From Bacteroidota bacterium (lineage in GTDB: Bacteria; Bacteroidota; Bacteroidia; AKYH767-A; JAHEYN01): a stretch of DNA of 64,000 nt. Under the pieces are notes generated by a model, which saw only the letters and a list, made by a program, of their open reading frames with translations, did no database searches and was not told the origin of the DNA. The stretch spans positions 44,323 through 108,322 of the forward strand of contig JAHEYN010000010.1 in the NCBI GenBank assembly GCA_023251555.1, given 5' to 3'. Shown piece after piece: positions 18,741-27,408 of the stretch (the first letter of the stretch is position 1; each line of letters opens with the position of its first letter). A program made the translations under genes and the position numbers.

Positions 18741-19970
18741 TTATTCAAAGTCTTCGTAAAGCAGGTATTTTTTTCGGATGAACTTGAATTTTTTGATTCC
18801 GGGTTCCCACCCCTGCTTGATTTCATTTTCACTTACGTCATTAATAATTTGCTGCTTCAGGGTTGAATTCCCTGCCAAATGATTAAAGTAGTCATTAAAG
18901 AATTTCTTTTTATTCGGGAAGTTTTGGTACATAGTTTTCAGCCAGGACAACTGCAATCTGTGAATATTTATTTTGTGAAGTTCTGCATCCCTGATAATAT
19001 CAAGGCCTCCGCATAATTTTCCTTCGTACAGAGGATTTTTTGCAGATCCTTCTATGCTTACTGGCGTAAAAGAAAAATCTTCGTTTGTAAATCCGGGATA
19101 CCCGATTATCTGGAATGGCCTTTTGGTTCCTCTCCCAACACTTACAACAGTTCCTTCAAACAGGCATAATGAAGGGTAGAGGTAAACGGATGTCATGTCG
19201 GGAAGATTGGGTGATGGTTTTACAGGCAGTGAGTAAAGATCCCTGTGGGAATAGTGTTCTGCGGTGATATAAGTTAATTTGCACTGTACCCCATTCTTTA
19301 GCCAGCGCTCCCCGTTAATCATGCATGCGTATTCAGCCACTGTAAGCCCGTGAACGATGGGTACAGGGTGCATGCCTGAAAAAGAAGTGTATTTTTTTTC
19401 AAGCACCGGTCCGTCAACATAGAATCCATTGGGGTTAGGCCTGTCGAGAATAAGAAGAGGTACAGCATTTTCTGCACACGCTTCCATTATAAAGTGCATA
19501 GTGGAAATGTATGTATAATAACGTGCACCTACATCCTGGATATCGAAGATCACTAAATCAATTCCATGGAGATCTTTTTTATCGGGCTTTTGGTGTTTGC
19601 CATATAATGAAACAATCCGTACACCCGTTTTACGGTCAATACCGTCGTCGACCTTTTCACCGGCATCGGCAGTTCCCCGGAACCCATGTTCCGGGGCAAG
19701 AATAACCCTGATATTCACACCCATTGAAATCATGGAGTCTGCGAGGTGAACTGAACCAATCATGGAGGTGTGATTTGCAGCCAGCGCTATACGCTTATTT
19801 TTGATCAGGGGAAGATACTTCTCCGTTTGCTCTGCGCCAACTCTGATGGTATTGTTCGCGTCACCGGCTTTTTTTTCTCCGGATACAGAATGTTTTTCGT
19901 GTTTAGGTGCTTCTCCGCAGCAAAGGTTAATTAACAGAGATAAAAAAAGCAGGCTGTTTTTTTTCATCAA
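18741..19970 (-). CDS. NamZ-type (DUF1343) putative exo-beta-N-acetylmuramidase
   Basis: The 409-residue protein is a DUF1343 member (ALAANHTSMIGSVHLADSMI, EHGFRGTADAGEKVDDGIDR, VIFDIQDVGARYYTYISTMH, LDRPNPNGFYVDGPV, GRGTKRPFQIIGYPG). Characterised members (NamZ of Bacillus and Tannerella) remove terminal MurNAc from peptidoglycan fragments, feeding cell-wall recycling. The N terminus (LLFLSLLINLCCGEAP) looks like a lipoprotein signal with Cys at the cleavage site, so the enzyme is probably periplasmic and membrane-anchored. No NagZ, AmiD or MurNAc kinase gene is next to it. Family assignment is firm; substrate is inferred. Confidence 0.9.
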   Translation of the reverse strand: MMKKNSLLFLSLLINLCCGEAPKHEKHSVSGEKKAGDANNTIRVGAEQTEKYLPLIKNKRIALAANHTSMIGSVHLADSMISMGVNIRVILAPEHGFRGTADAGEKVDDGIDRKTGVRIVSLYGKHQKPDKKDLHGIDLVIFDIQDVGARYYTYISTMHFIMEACAENAVPLLILDRPNPNGFYVDGPVLEKKYTSFSGMHPVPIVHGLTVAEYACMINGERWLKNGVQCKLTYITAEHYSHRDLYSLPVKPSPNLPDMTSVYLYPSLCLFEGTVVSVGRGTKRPFQIIGYPGFTNEDFSFTPVSIEGSAKNPLYEGKLCGGLDIIRDAELHKINIHRLQLSWLKTMYQNFPNKKKFFNDYFNHLAGNSTLKQQIINDVSENEIKQGWEPGIKKFKFIRKKYLLYEDFE

Positions 19971-19989
19971 AATTTAGTGTGTGAGCCGG

Positions 19990-19997
19990 CAAATATA
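19990..19997 (-). promoter_or_regulatory. Putative -7 promoter element (TATATTTG) for the NamZ-like gene
   Basis: On the minus strand TATATTTG matches the Bacteroidota -7 consensus and ends 19 bases before the start codon. TTTT instead of TTTG lies about 18-20 bases further upstream. Confidence 0.55.
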
Positions 19998-20106
19998 AGA
20001 AGAGAAAAGTGAGTAAAAGGAAATTTGCGGTTAAGACCTATTAATTTTATGTGATAACAGAAAAGGCTATGATTTTATTTAATACCCCCTATGAAATTAA
20101 CACATG

Positions 20107-20185
20107 TTTATAAAAAAAGTTATACTTTTTATAAAAGGTATATGAAAAATCGAGTATCTTTACAAAAAAGTTATAAAAAGTATAA
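20107..20185. promoter_or_regulatory. Cluster of inverted repeats in front of glnN
   Basis: A perfect 15-bp inverted repeat is formed by 20120-20134 (TTATACTTTTTATAA) and 20171-20185 (TTATAAAAAGTATAA), 36 bases apart. A second perfect 10-bp inverted repeat uses 20107-20116 (TTTATAAAAA) and 20126-20135. The motif TATAAAAA therefore occurs three times in alternating orientation. The right arm ends four bases before the glnN ATG, and TATCTTTA (20155-20162, one base from a -7 box) lies between the arms. This looks like an operator set or an RNA hairpin that could hide the start site. Confidence 0.6.
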
Positions 20186-20189
20186 AACC

Positions 20190-22382
20190 ATGACCACAAT
20201 GCGTTTCAGGGCGCTGGAAAGCGCAATTTCAAGGGTTCCGGAAAAAAGAATTTCCTCTGGTGTAAAAATTTCAGATTATTTTGGGTCCAATGTTTTTGAT
20301 AAGGATACTATGCAAAAGTTCTTATCCAAAGAGCCTTTTAATAGTGTAATGTCTGCTATTGAAAGTGGGCAGCAGATTGACCGCAAAGTTGCCGAACAGG
20401 TTGCGTCTTCAATGAAGGCATGGGCTATGTCCAAAGGAGCTTCTCACTATACACACTGGTTTCAGCCCCTGACTGGTCTTACTGCGGAAAAACATGACTC
20501 ATTCTTTGAGCTTGCCGAAGGAAACAAAGCTATAGAAAACTTTTCCGGAAGCGCACTTGTACAGCAGGAACCCGATGCCTCAAGTTTTCCCAGCGGTGGA
20601 ATACGCAATACGTTTGAAGCTCGCGGATATACGGCATGGGATCCCAGTTCACCGGCATTTATCATGGAGAGCGGAAATGGGAAAACCCTTTGTATCCCGA
20701 CCATTTTTGTTTCTTACACCGGCGAGACGCTTGATTATAAGGCTCCTCTTCTTAAGGCTCTTCATGCACTTGATAAGGCTGCAGTTGACGTTTGCCAGTA
20801 TTTTGATAAGAATGTTACTCATGTAAACGCTACGCTTGGCATAGAACAGGAATACTTTCTGATAGATCTGGCGCTTTATAATGCCCGCCCTGACCTGCTG
20901 CTCACCGGGCGTACACTTTTTGGAAATGCATCTGCAAAAGGGCAACAGCTTGAAGATCATTATTTTGGATCCATACCCGAAAGAGTATATGCTTTTATGT
21001 ATGATTTTGAGGTAGAAGCCTTCAAACTCGGAATACCCCTTAAAACCCGACACAACGAGGTTGCTCCCAGCCAGTTTGAATGTGCTCCCGTGTTTGAAGA
21101 AACCAATCTTGCCGTTGACCATAACCAGCTCCTCATGGATGTTATGGAAAAAGTAGCCCGCCGCCATGACTTTAAAGTGCTTTTTCATGAAAAACCGTAC
21201 GCAGGTATCAATGGCTCAGGTAAGCATAATAACTGGTCAATGATTACCAATACAGGAAAAAACCTTCTTTCTCCGGGAAAAACACCAAAAACGAATCTTC
21301 AGTTTCTTACCTTCTTTATTAATACAATAAAGGCAGTATATGATCATGCAGATTTGTTAAGGGCAAGCATTGCTTCTGCGCCTAATGACCATCGCCTTGG
21401 TGCCAATGAGGCTCCTCCGGCGATTATGTCTATTTTCCTCGGATCCCAGCTTTCTGTTTTACTTGATGAGATTGAAACAAAAGTGTCATCGCGGAAAATG
21501 ACGGCAGAGGAGAAAACAGATGTAAAACTCAATATTGGTAAAATACCGGAGATTCTTCTTGATAATACTGATCGCAACAGGACATCCCCCTTCGCTTTTA
21601 CCGGAAATAAATTTGAGTTCCGTGCTGTCGGATCTTCTGCCAATTGTGCTTCTGCCATGCTTGTACTCAATACCATCGTGGCCAATCAACTTACTGATTT
21701 TAAAAAGGAAGTCGAGGAACTTCTTACAAAAAACGTTGAAAAATCAGAGGCCATTCTTCGCACACTTCGTTCTTATATAGTAACATCAAAAAACATTCGG
21801 TTCGAAGGAAACGGATACGGAGAAGAGTGGGTAAAAGAGGCAAAGAGAAGAGGGTTGTCTAATATTAAAACTACACCTCTTGCACTTGATGTTTATGTTT
21901 CGAAAAAAGCAAAACAGCTTTTTGAACATAGCGGTGTCCTTACTGACCGGGAACTCGAGGCCCGCCATGAAATCCTTCTTGAAACATATGCAAAGAAAAT
22001 TGATATAGAGGCAAGAGTCTCGGTAGATATGGTTCTCAACAGCATTATTCCGGCTGCCATTAAATATCAGAATAAACTTATTTTCAATGTAAAAGGAATG
22101 AGAGATATTGGTATCAAGCAGGATAATTATGCCACACAGGTTGAAATCATCGAGAAAATTTCAGCGCATATTTCCGGTATTAAAGACTGTGCAGATAAAA
22201 TCAGTAATGAACTGGATAAAGCATCGGCTGTTGAGCATGCAAGGGAAAGGGCTGTTTATTATTGTGATAAGGTGAAACGGTACTTTGACGAAATCCGCAA
22301 TCATGCGGATATACTGGAGCAACTTATAGAGGACGAACTGTGGCCTTTGCCTAAATACAGGGAAATGCTTTTTATTAAATAA
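20190..22382 (+). CDS. glnN: Glutamine synthetase type III
   Basis: GSIII makes glutamine from glutamate, ammonia and ATP, the main ammonium-assimilation step in many Bacteroidota. The protein is 730 residues, the size of type III rather than type I. Family features include SHYTHWFQPLTGLTAEKHDS, IEQEYFLID, TRHNEVAPSQFE, INGSGKHNNWSM and DRNRTSPFAFTGNKFEFRAV. The start MTTMRFRALESAI fits homologues; a frame open 33 codons further upstream is low-complexity Lys/Tyr over the repeat cluster. The repeats just upstream suggest tight control, plausibly by nitrogen status. Confidence 0.95.
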   Translation: MTTMRFRALESAISRVPEKRISSGVKISDYFGSNVFDKDTMQKFLSKEPFNSVMSAIESGQQIDRKVAEQVASSMKAWAMSKGASHYTHWFQPLTGLTAEKHDSFFELAEGNKAIENFSGSALVQQEPDASSFPSGGIRNTFEARGYTAWDPSSPAFIMESGNGKTLCIPTIFVSYTGETLDYKAPLLKALHALDKAAVDVCQYFDKNVTHVNATLGIEQEYFLIDLALYNARPDLLLTGRTLFGNASAKGQQLEDHYFGSIPERVYAFMYDFEVEAFKLGIPLKTRHNEVAPSQFECAPVFEETNLAVDHNQLLMDVMEKVARRHDFKVLFHEKPYAGINGSGKHNNWSMITNTGKNLLSPGKTPKTNLQFLTFFINTIKAVYDHADLLRASIASAPNDHRLGANEAPPAIMSIFLGSQLSVLLDEIETKVSSRKMTAEEKTDVKLNIGKIPEILLDNTDRNRTSPFAFTGNKFEFRAVGSSANCASAMLVLNTIVANQLTDFKKEVEELLTKNVEKSEAILRTLRSYIVTSKNIRFEGNGYGEEWVKEAKRRGLSNIKTTPLALDVYVSKKAKQLFEHSGVLTDRELEARHEILLETYAKKIDIEARVSVDMVLNSIIPAAIKYQNKLIFNVKGMRDIGIKQDNYATQVEIIEKISAHISGIKDCADKISNELDKASAVEHARERAVYYCDKVKRYFDEIRNHADILEQLIEDELWPLPKYREMLFIK

Positions 22383-22465
22383 TCGGTCTATAATCAGGTA
22401 TAGAAGATATATATAAAAAGGCGGAAAATACCCTTTTATCAGTGTGATTATTTGGCTGCATATCT

Positions 22466-22497
22466 TTTGTTTTTGATAAAAATTATTTATTCCTTTG
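22466..22497 (+). promoter_or_regulatory. Putative promoter of the PorE-like OmpA gene
   Basis: TTTG at 22466-22469 is followed after 20 bases by TTCCTTTG at 22490-22497, one base off the TAnnTTTG consensus. Spacing is right for a Bacteroidota housekeeping promoter, and the ATG lies 39 bases downstream. Confidence 0.55.
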
Positions 22498-22536
22498 TTG
22501 CCTTATTGCGTTAACCGCGTTAATTTAGTCAGAAAT

Positions 22537-25029
22537 ATGAAAAAAGTTACTAGTTTTTGCGCTGTGCTGCTTGTTGTGGTATTTGCAGCTATTGCCCAAA
22601 ATCCTTTGCTCGATAAGGCAAATAAGGTATTTGAAGCAAAAAACTACAATGAGGCTATTGTGCAGTTCAAAAAGGCGTACGCTAAAGAAAAAAGCAAAGC
22701 GGGAAAGGCCGATATTATCTTTAAAACAGCAGAGTGTTATCGTCTGACTTCTGCCACGAAAGACGCTGAGCAATGGTATCAAAAAGCGATTAAAGCCAGC
22801 TACAAAGATCCTATTGTTTTCCTGAATTATGCAGATATGCTCAGGGCTAACTGTAATTATACCGAAGCTATAATACAGTACAATGCATATAAGCAAAAAG
22901 GTGGTACCGACTCTAAGGCTACGGATGCAATAAAAGCATGCGAATTGTCCCAAAAATGGAAGGATCACCCCTCAAGATTTACTGTTGATCCTGTTTCTTC
23001 AATCAATACAAAGTTCAGTGATTTTGCTGCTTCCTATTCCAATGCCAAGAAAGGCTATCGTTATATCATATTTACCTCTGCCCGGGAAGAAGCTACCGGA
23101 AATAACACAGATGCCTCATGGAGCGGTGAAAAACATACAGATCTTTTTGAAGCAACCCTTGACCCAAAGAAGAATAAATGGAGTACCCCCGTTCCGCTTG
23201 CAGCACCTGTAAGCACCGCTGAAAAAGAAGGAACCTCAACCATTACAAGGAAAGGTACCGAGATGTATTTTACCCGCTGTCCTGAAGGCAAGAACAAGGT
23301 TGTTATCTGTAAGATATTTTACGCTTCCAAAAAAGGAACAACGTGGTCGGATCCTACTATTCTTCCTTTTTGCGAACAGGATACTTTTGCCTATGGCTAC
23401 CCCAGTCTTTCTGCAGATGAATCATATCTTTATTTCTCTTCTACGAGGGAAGGAGGACAGGGTGGACACGATATCTGGGTGAGCCAGCTTGATAAGAAAA
23501 CAAAACAATGGGGTGAACCTATTAACCTTGGGCCCACTATCAACACTTCCGAAGAAGAAATGTCTCCCTTTGTTCATGCTGATGGAACACTCTATTTCGC
23601 CTCCAATGGACATCTTAATGAAGGTAATATGGGAGGTCTTGACATTTATAGTGCAAAGTTTATCAATAATCAGTGGGATAAAGTTACAAACCTCAGATCC
23701 CCTCTGAACTCATGTGCTGATGATTTTAATGTTGTGTGGGAAGATGAATCTGAAAAAGGTTACTTCTCCTCTAACCGCGACGGAGGTAAAGGCGGTGACG
23801 ATATATACTCATTTGCTGTGTTTTCCCTTCTCTTTACACTTCAGGGCCAGGTTACAGATATAGACACAAAACAACCCCTCGCCGACTCTAAGGTGGAACT
23901 CTTTGGAAGCGATGGAAGTGCGGTAAGCGCTATAACCGGGAAAGACGGACGATATAAGTTTGAACTGAAAGAAAACAGATCGTATAAGATTACTGCAAAC
24001 AAAAAGAATTATCTCGGTGCCAAAGCAGAGGAGTCAACAATCGGTATTGAAGAGTCAAAAGATTTTGTGATCAATTTTCAGTTGAAAACCACTTCCCATG
24101 AGATCGTTCTTCCTAATATTTATTATGATCTTGATAAGGCAACTCTCCGGCCGGAATCAAAGAAGGAGCTTGACGGGTTAGTGGAAACTTTAAAAGATAA
24201 TGCCACTATTGTGATTGAACTGGGATCCCACACTGACACCCGTGCAAGTGATGACTACAACGATAAACTCTCCCAGGCAAGGGCACAATCTGTGGTGGAT
24301 TACCTTATTGCAAAAGGAATAGAACCAGACAGGCTCGTTGCACGTGGTTACGGAGAGCGTGTTCCCCGCGTGCTTCAGAAAGCTGAGAAAGTTAATATAA
24401 ATGGCACGGATTATTCTTTTGACAGAGACGATAAAATTACAGACCAGTTCATTGCCCGGCTGAAAAGCAATGATGAAAAAGAAGCAGCCCACCAGCTGAA
24501 CAGGCGTACTGAGTTTAAAGTGCTGAGGGATGACTATGTACCTAAATCCGGATCCGGAGCTACCGGGAACTCCGGCGGTAATGTTCCTGCAGAAGGATCG
24601 TCTGTTTCTACAGAATCTTCTGCTACGGAATCATCCTCAACAAATTCATCGTCAGGAACAACTGAGACCACTCCCTCGTCTTCTGATACCCCTGCCCCAG
24701 TTGCGGAAACTCCAGCACCTGCAGAAAGATACTACGTGGTTAAGAAGGGAGATACTTATGCCGCTGTTGCACAACAATACGGCTTTACCGAAGATGATCT
24801 TAAAGATCTGAATGATATCAAAGGAGGAGGAAAGCCTAAAGTCGGTATCAAACTCAAAATAGTTGATGACTATATCTACCATGATGTTGTAAAAGGTGAT
24901 TCTTTTGGAAAAATAGCCAAGCAGTCCGGCATAAAAATGGACGAATTGATGAGAATGAATAATATAAAGAAAGGTGCGCTTATAAAGGAATATATTGGCA
25001 AACGCCTCCGGGTTGGGGTTAAGAAGTAG
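22537..25029 (+). CDS. PorE-like OmpA-family protein with TPR, PD40 propeller and two LysM domains
   Basis: The 830-residue protein has a signal peptide (ending AAIAQ), TPR-like helices (about 20-120), a PD40/WD40-like propeller (about 150-430, with YPSLSADESYLYFSSTREGG), a carboxypeptidase-regulatory-like domain (435-518), an OmpA C-terminal domain (about 525-655, with YYDLDKATLRPESKKEL and HTDTRASDDYND), a Ser/Thr/Pro linker (about 668-730) and two LysM domains (YYVVKKGDTYAAVAQQYG and YHDVVKGDSFGKIAKQSG). TPR-propeller-CRD-OmpA is the order of PorE, a periplasmic T9SS component that binds peptidoglycan. The LysM pair is additional. I chose ATG 22537 over a TTG 14 codons upstream. Confidence 0.9.
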   Translation: MKKVTSFCAVLLVVVFAAIAQNPLLDKANKVFEAKNYNEAIVQFKKAYAKEKSKAGKADIIFKTAECYRLTSATKDAEQWYQKAIKASYKDPIVFLNYADMLRANCNYTEAIIQYNAYKQKGGTDSKATDAIKACELSQKWKDHPSRFTVDPVSSINTKFSDFAASYSNAKKGYRYIIFTSAREEATGNNTDASWSGEKHTDLFEATLDPKKNKWSTPVPLAAPVSTAEKEGTSTITRKGTEMYFTRCPEGKNKVVICKIFYASKKGTTWSDPTILPFCEQDTFAYGYPSLSADESYLYFSSTREGGQGGHDIWVSQLDKKTKQWGEPINLGPTINTSEEEMSPFVHADGTLYFASNGHLNEGNMGGLDIYSAKFINNQWDKVTNLRSPLNSCADDFNVVWEDESEKGYFSSNRDGGKGGDDIYSFAVFSLLFTLQGQVTDIDTKQPLADSKVELFGSDGSAVSAITGKDGRYKFELKENRSYKITANKKNYLGAKAEESTIGIEESKDFVINFQLKTTSHEIVLPNIYYDLDKATLRPESKKELDGLVETLKDNATIVIELGSHTDTRASDDYNDKLSQARAQSVVDYLIAKGIEPDRLVARGYGERVPRVLQKAEKVNINGTDYSFDRDDKITDQFIARLKSNDEKEAAHQLNRRTEFKVLRDDYVPKSGSGATGNSGGNVPAEGSSVSTESSATESSSTNSSSGTTETTPSSSDTPAPVAETPAPAERYYVVKKGDTYAAVAQQYGFTEDDLKDLNDIKGGGKPKVGIKLKIVDDYIYHDVVKGDSFGKIAKQSGIKMDELMRMNNIKKGALIKEYIGKRLRVGVKK

Positions 25030-25047
25030 CTTGCAAAGGCGGTATTT

Positions 25048-25084
25048 AAAGCGTCCCGACATTACGCCGGGATGCTTTTTTATT
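25048..25084 (+). terminator. Intrinsic terminator after the PorE-like gene
   Basis: Arms AAAGCGTCCCG (25048-25058) and CGGGATGCTTT (25068-25078) form an 11-bp stem with one G-T pair and a nine-base loop, followed by a T-rich run. It begins 19 bases after the stop codon and 15 bases before purM. Confidence 0.88.
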
Positions 25085-25098
25085 TTGAAGGGATTTGA

Positions 25099-26277
25099 AT
25101 GACAGATAAAACAAGATATGGGCAAAGGGGAGTCTCATCTTCTAAGGAGGATGTTCATAAAGCTATTGCCAATACGGGCAAAGGTCTCTTTCCTAAGGCT
25201 TTTTGCAAAATACTGCCTGATCTTGCCGGAGAAAATGACGAGTATTGTACCGTAATGCATGCTGACGGAGCGGGGACAAAGTCTTCTCTTGCATACGTTT
25301 ACTGGAAGGAAACCAGGAATACTTCCGTGTGGAAAGGGATTGCCCAGGATTCAATAGTGATGAATCTCGATGACCTTTTATGCGTTGGAGCTACAGAAAA
25401 TATTATCCTCTCGTCCTCAATCGGCAGGAATAAGAATAATATACCGGGAGAGGTTATTACCGCTCTGATTGAAGGAACTGAAGAATTTCTTTCACGCATG
25501 AGATCTTATGGGGTGAATATAGTTTCAGCAGGGGGTGAGACAGCCGATGTAGGAGACCTGGTACGAACTGTCATTGTGGACTCCTCTGTTTTTTGCAGGA
25601 TGAGAAAAGAAGATGTCATTGACAACAGTAAAATCCGATCAGGCGACGTAATTGTAGGTTTATCTTCATTCGGGCAGTCTACTTATGAGAATAGTTACAA
25701 CGGAGGAATCGGCAGTAATGGCCTTACTTCCGCAAGGCATGATCTTTTTGCGAAGTACATTGCTAAAAAATACCCCGAAAGTTATGATCCAAGAATTCCT
25801 TCAAAACTTGTGTACTCAGGGAAATATAAGCTCACTGATAAAATTGAAATACCTGATAAACATCAGGTTAGAATAGGCGAGTTATTGTTGTCTCCTACAA
25901 GGACATATGCTCCTGTGATTAGACGAGTCTTTGAAAAATACAGGGATAGAATACATGGCATGATTCACTGTTCAGGAGGAGGCCAGACAAAAATCCTTAA
26001 CTTTATTGAAGAACTTCATGTTATTAAAGAAAACATGTTTGAAACCCCTCTTCTGTTCAGGATTATCAGGGAGCAATCCGGTACCTCATGGAAGGAAATG
26101 TATAGGGTTTTTAACATGGGACACCGCATGGAGATCTATGTACCGCCTGAGATTGCCGAAAAAATAGTTTCAATAAGTGCTCAGTTTAATGTTGACGCAA
26201 GGATTATTGGAAGGGTTGAAAAAGCAAAAGAGAAAAAATTAACAATTCACTCCGAACACGGAACTTTTATTTATTAA
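25099..26277 (+). CDS. purM: Phosphoribosylformylglycinamidine cyclo-ligase (AIR synthase)
   Basis: PurM closes the imidazole ring of FGAM with ATP to give AIR in purine synthesis. The 392-residue protein is the longer Bacteroidota form. Visible family parts are TVMHADGAGTKSSLAYVYW, DSIVMNLDDLLCVGATE, VSAGGETADVGDLV and a conserved IHCSGGGQTKILNF in the C-terminal half. It begins just after a terminator and is followed by prfA and pyrF, a grouping of housekeeping genes I regard as a normal Bacteroidota order. Confidence 0.92.
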   Translation: MTDKTRYGQRGVSSSKEDVHKAIANTGKGLFPKAFCKILPDLAGENDEYCTVMHADGAGTKSSLAYVYWKETRNTSVWKGIAQDSIVMNLDDLLCVGATENIILSSSIGRNKNNIPGEVITALIEGTEEFLSRMRSYGVNIVSAGGETADVGDLVRTVIVDSSVFCRMRKEDVIDNSKIRSGDVIVGLSSFGQSTYENSYNGGIGSNGLTSARHDLFAKYIAKKYPESYDPRIPSKLVYSGKYKLTDKIEIPDKHQVRIGELLLSPTRTYAPVIRRVFEKYRDRIHGMIHCSGGGQTKILNFIEELHVIKENMFETPLLFRIIREQSGTSWKEMYRVFNMGHRMEIYVPPEIAEKIVSISAQFNVDARIIGRVEKAKEKKLTIHSEHGTFIY

Positions 26278-26328
26278 ACGGAAGTTTTTTGGGAACAGGA
26301 ATCCGGTAACTTAATTTTAATTAATGAC

Positions 26329-27402
26329 ATGCTTGATAAACTGGAAGCGATACAGAAACGTTGGAAGGAAGTAGAAGATGAACTGGGGAAACCGGAGACT
26401 ATTGCTGATATGAAGCGCTTTGCCCGCCTTAATAAAGATTATAAAGAGTTGACTGAGATAGTGCTTGCATACAGGAAGTATAAGAATATAATGAGCAATA
26501 TGATTAACTCCAGGGATATTATTGCTAATGAAAAAGATGTCGAACTTCGTGATATGGCGCGCGAAGAAATGGAAAAACTGGAGTCAGAACGCATCCGGCT
26601 TGAACAGGATATCCGCCTCATGCTTCTTCCTGCCGATCCGGAGGATGAAAAAAATGCTATTGTGGAAATACGCGGAGGGACAGGAGGAGATGAAGCCAGT
26701 ATATTTGCAGGTGACTTATACAGAATGTATTCCCGGTACTGTGAAAACAGGGGATGGAAGACGGAACTCGTTGATTATTCTGAAGGAACCATGGGGGGCT
26801 ATAAGGAAATTATCTTTAATGTGATAGGAGAAAACGCCTATGGTACACTGAAATATGAGTCGGGTGTCCATCGTGTTCAGCGGGTTCCTCAGACGGAAAC
26901 CCAGGGTCGTGTTCATACTTCGGCTGCAACAGTGGCTGTGCTTCCGGAAGTGGATGATGTCGATGTGGATATACGTAATGAAGATATACGTAAGGATACG
27001 TTCTGCTCTTCTGGTAAAGGAGGACAGTCGGTAAACACGACCTATTCTGCAGTCCGTCTCACGCATCTTCCTACAGGTATTGTTGTACAGTGCCAGGATG
27101 AGAGATCTCAGATTAAGAATTATGAAAAGGCAATGAAAGTACTTCGCTCCAGGATATATGAGATAGAGTATAACAAACGAATGCAGGAGATCTCAAAGAA
27201 GAGAAAAACAATGGTCTCCACTGGTGACCGTTCTGCTAAAATCAGGACGTATAATTATCCCCAGAGCAGGGTTACAGATCATCGTATAGGGCTGAGCACC
27301 TACAATCTTCCCGTGTTTATGTCGGGCAATATACAGGAGTTTATTGATGCCCTTCAACTTGCAGAAAATGCAGAACGAATGAAAGAAGGCCTTGCCGTAT
27401 AA
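26329..27402 (+). CDS. prfA: Peptide chain release factor 1
   Basis: RF1 reads UAA and UAG and releases the peptide. The 357-residue protein has an N-terminal coiled-coil domain, the codon-recognition region beginning near RVPQTETQGRVHTS (the PxT motif of RF1, not the SPF of RF2), and the catalytic GGQ at residues 231-233 in CSSGKGGQSVNTT. It lies 51 bases after purM and 6 bases before pyrF. Confidence 0.96.
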   Translation: MLDKLEAIQKRWKEVEDELGKPETIADMKRFARLNKDYKELTEIVLAYRKYKNIMSNMINSRDIIANEKDVELRDMAREEMEKLESERIRLEQDIRLMLLPADPEDEKNAIVEIRGGTGGDEASIFAGDLYRMYSRYCENRGWKTELVDYSEGTMGGYKEIIFNVIGENAYGTLKYESGVHRVQRVPQTETQGRVHTSAATVAVLPEVDDVDVDIRNEDIRKDTFCSSGKGGQSVNTTYSAVRLTHLPTGIVVQCQDERSQIKNYEKAMKVLRSRIYEIEYNKRMQEISKKRKTMVSTGDRSAKIRTYNYPQSRVTDHRIGLSTYNLPVFMSGNIQEFIDALQLAENAERMKEGLAV

Positions 27403-27408
27403 TTCTTT

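Noticed and set aside
18674..18832. Upstream extension of the TPR gene by 53 codons
   Set aside because: A good signal peptide starts at 18673, a promoter box lies inside the extension, and the extension also overlaps the NamZ-like gene.
20091..20189. Upstream extension of glnN by 33 codons
   Set aside because: The extra residues are Lys/Tyr-rich, lie over the inverted repeats and have no counterpart in GSIII proteins; MTTMRFRALESAI is the family start.
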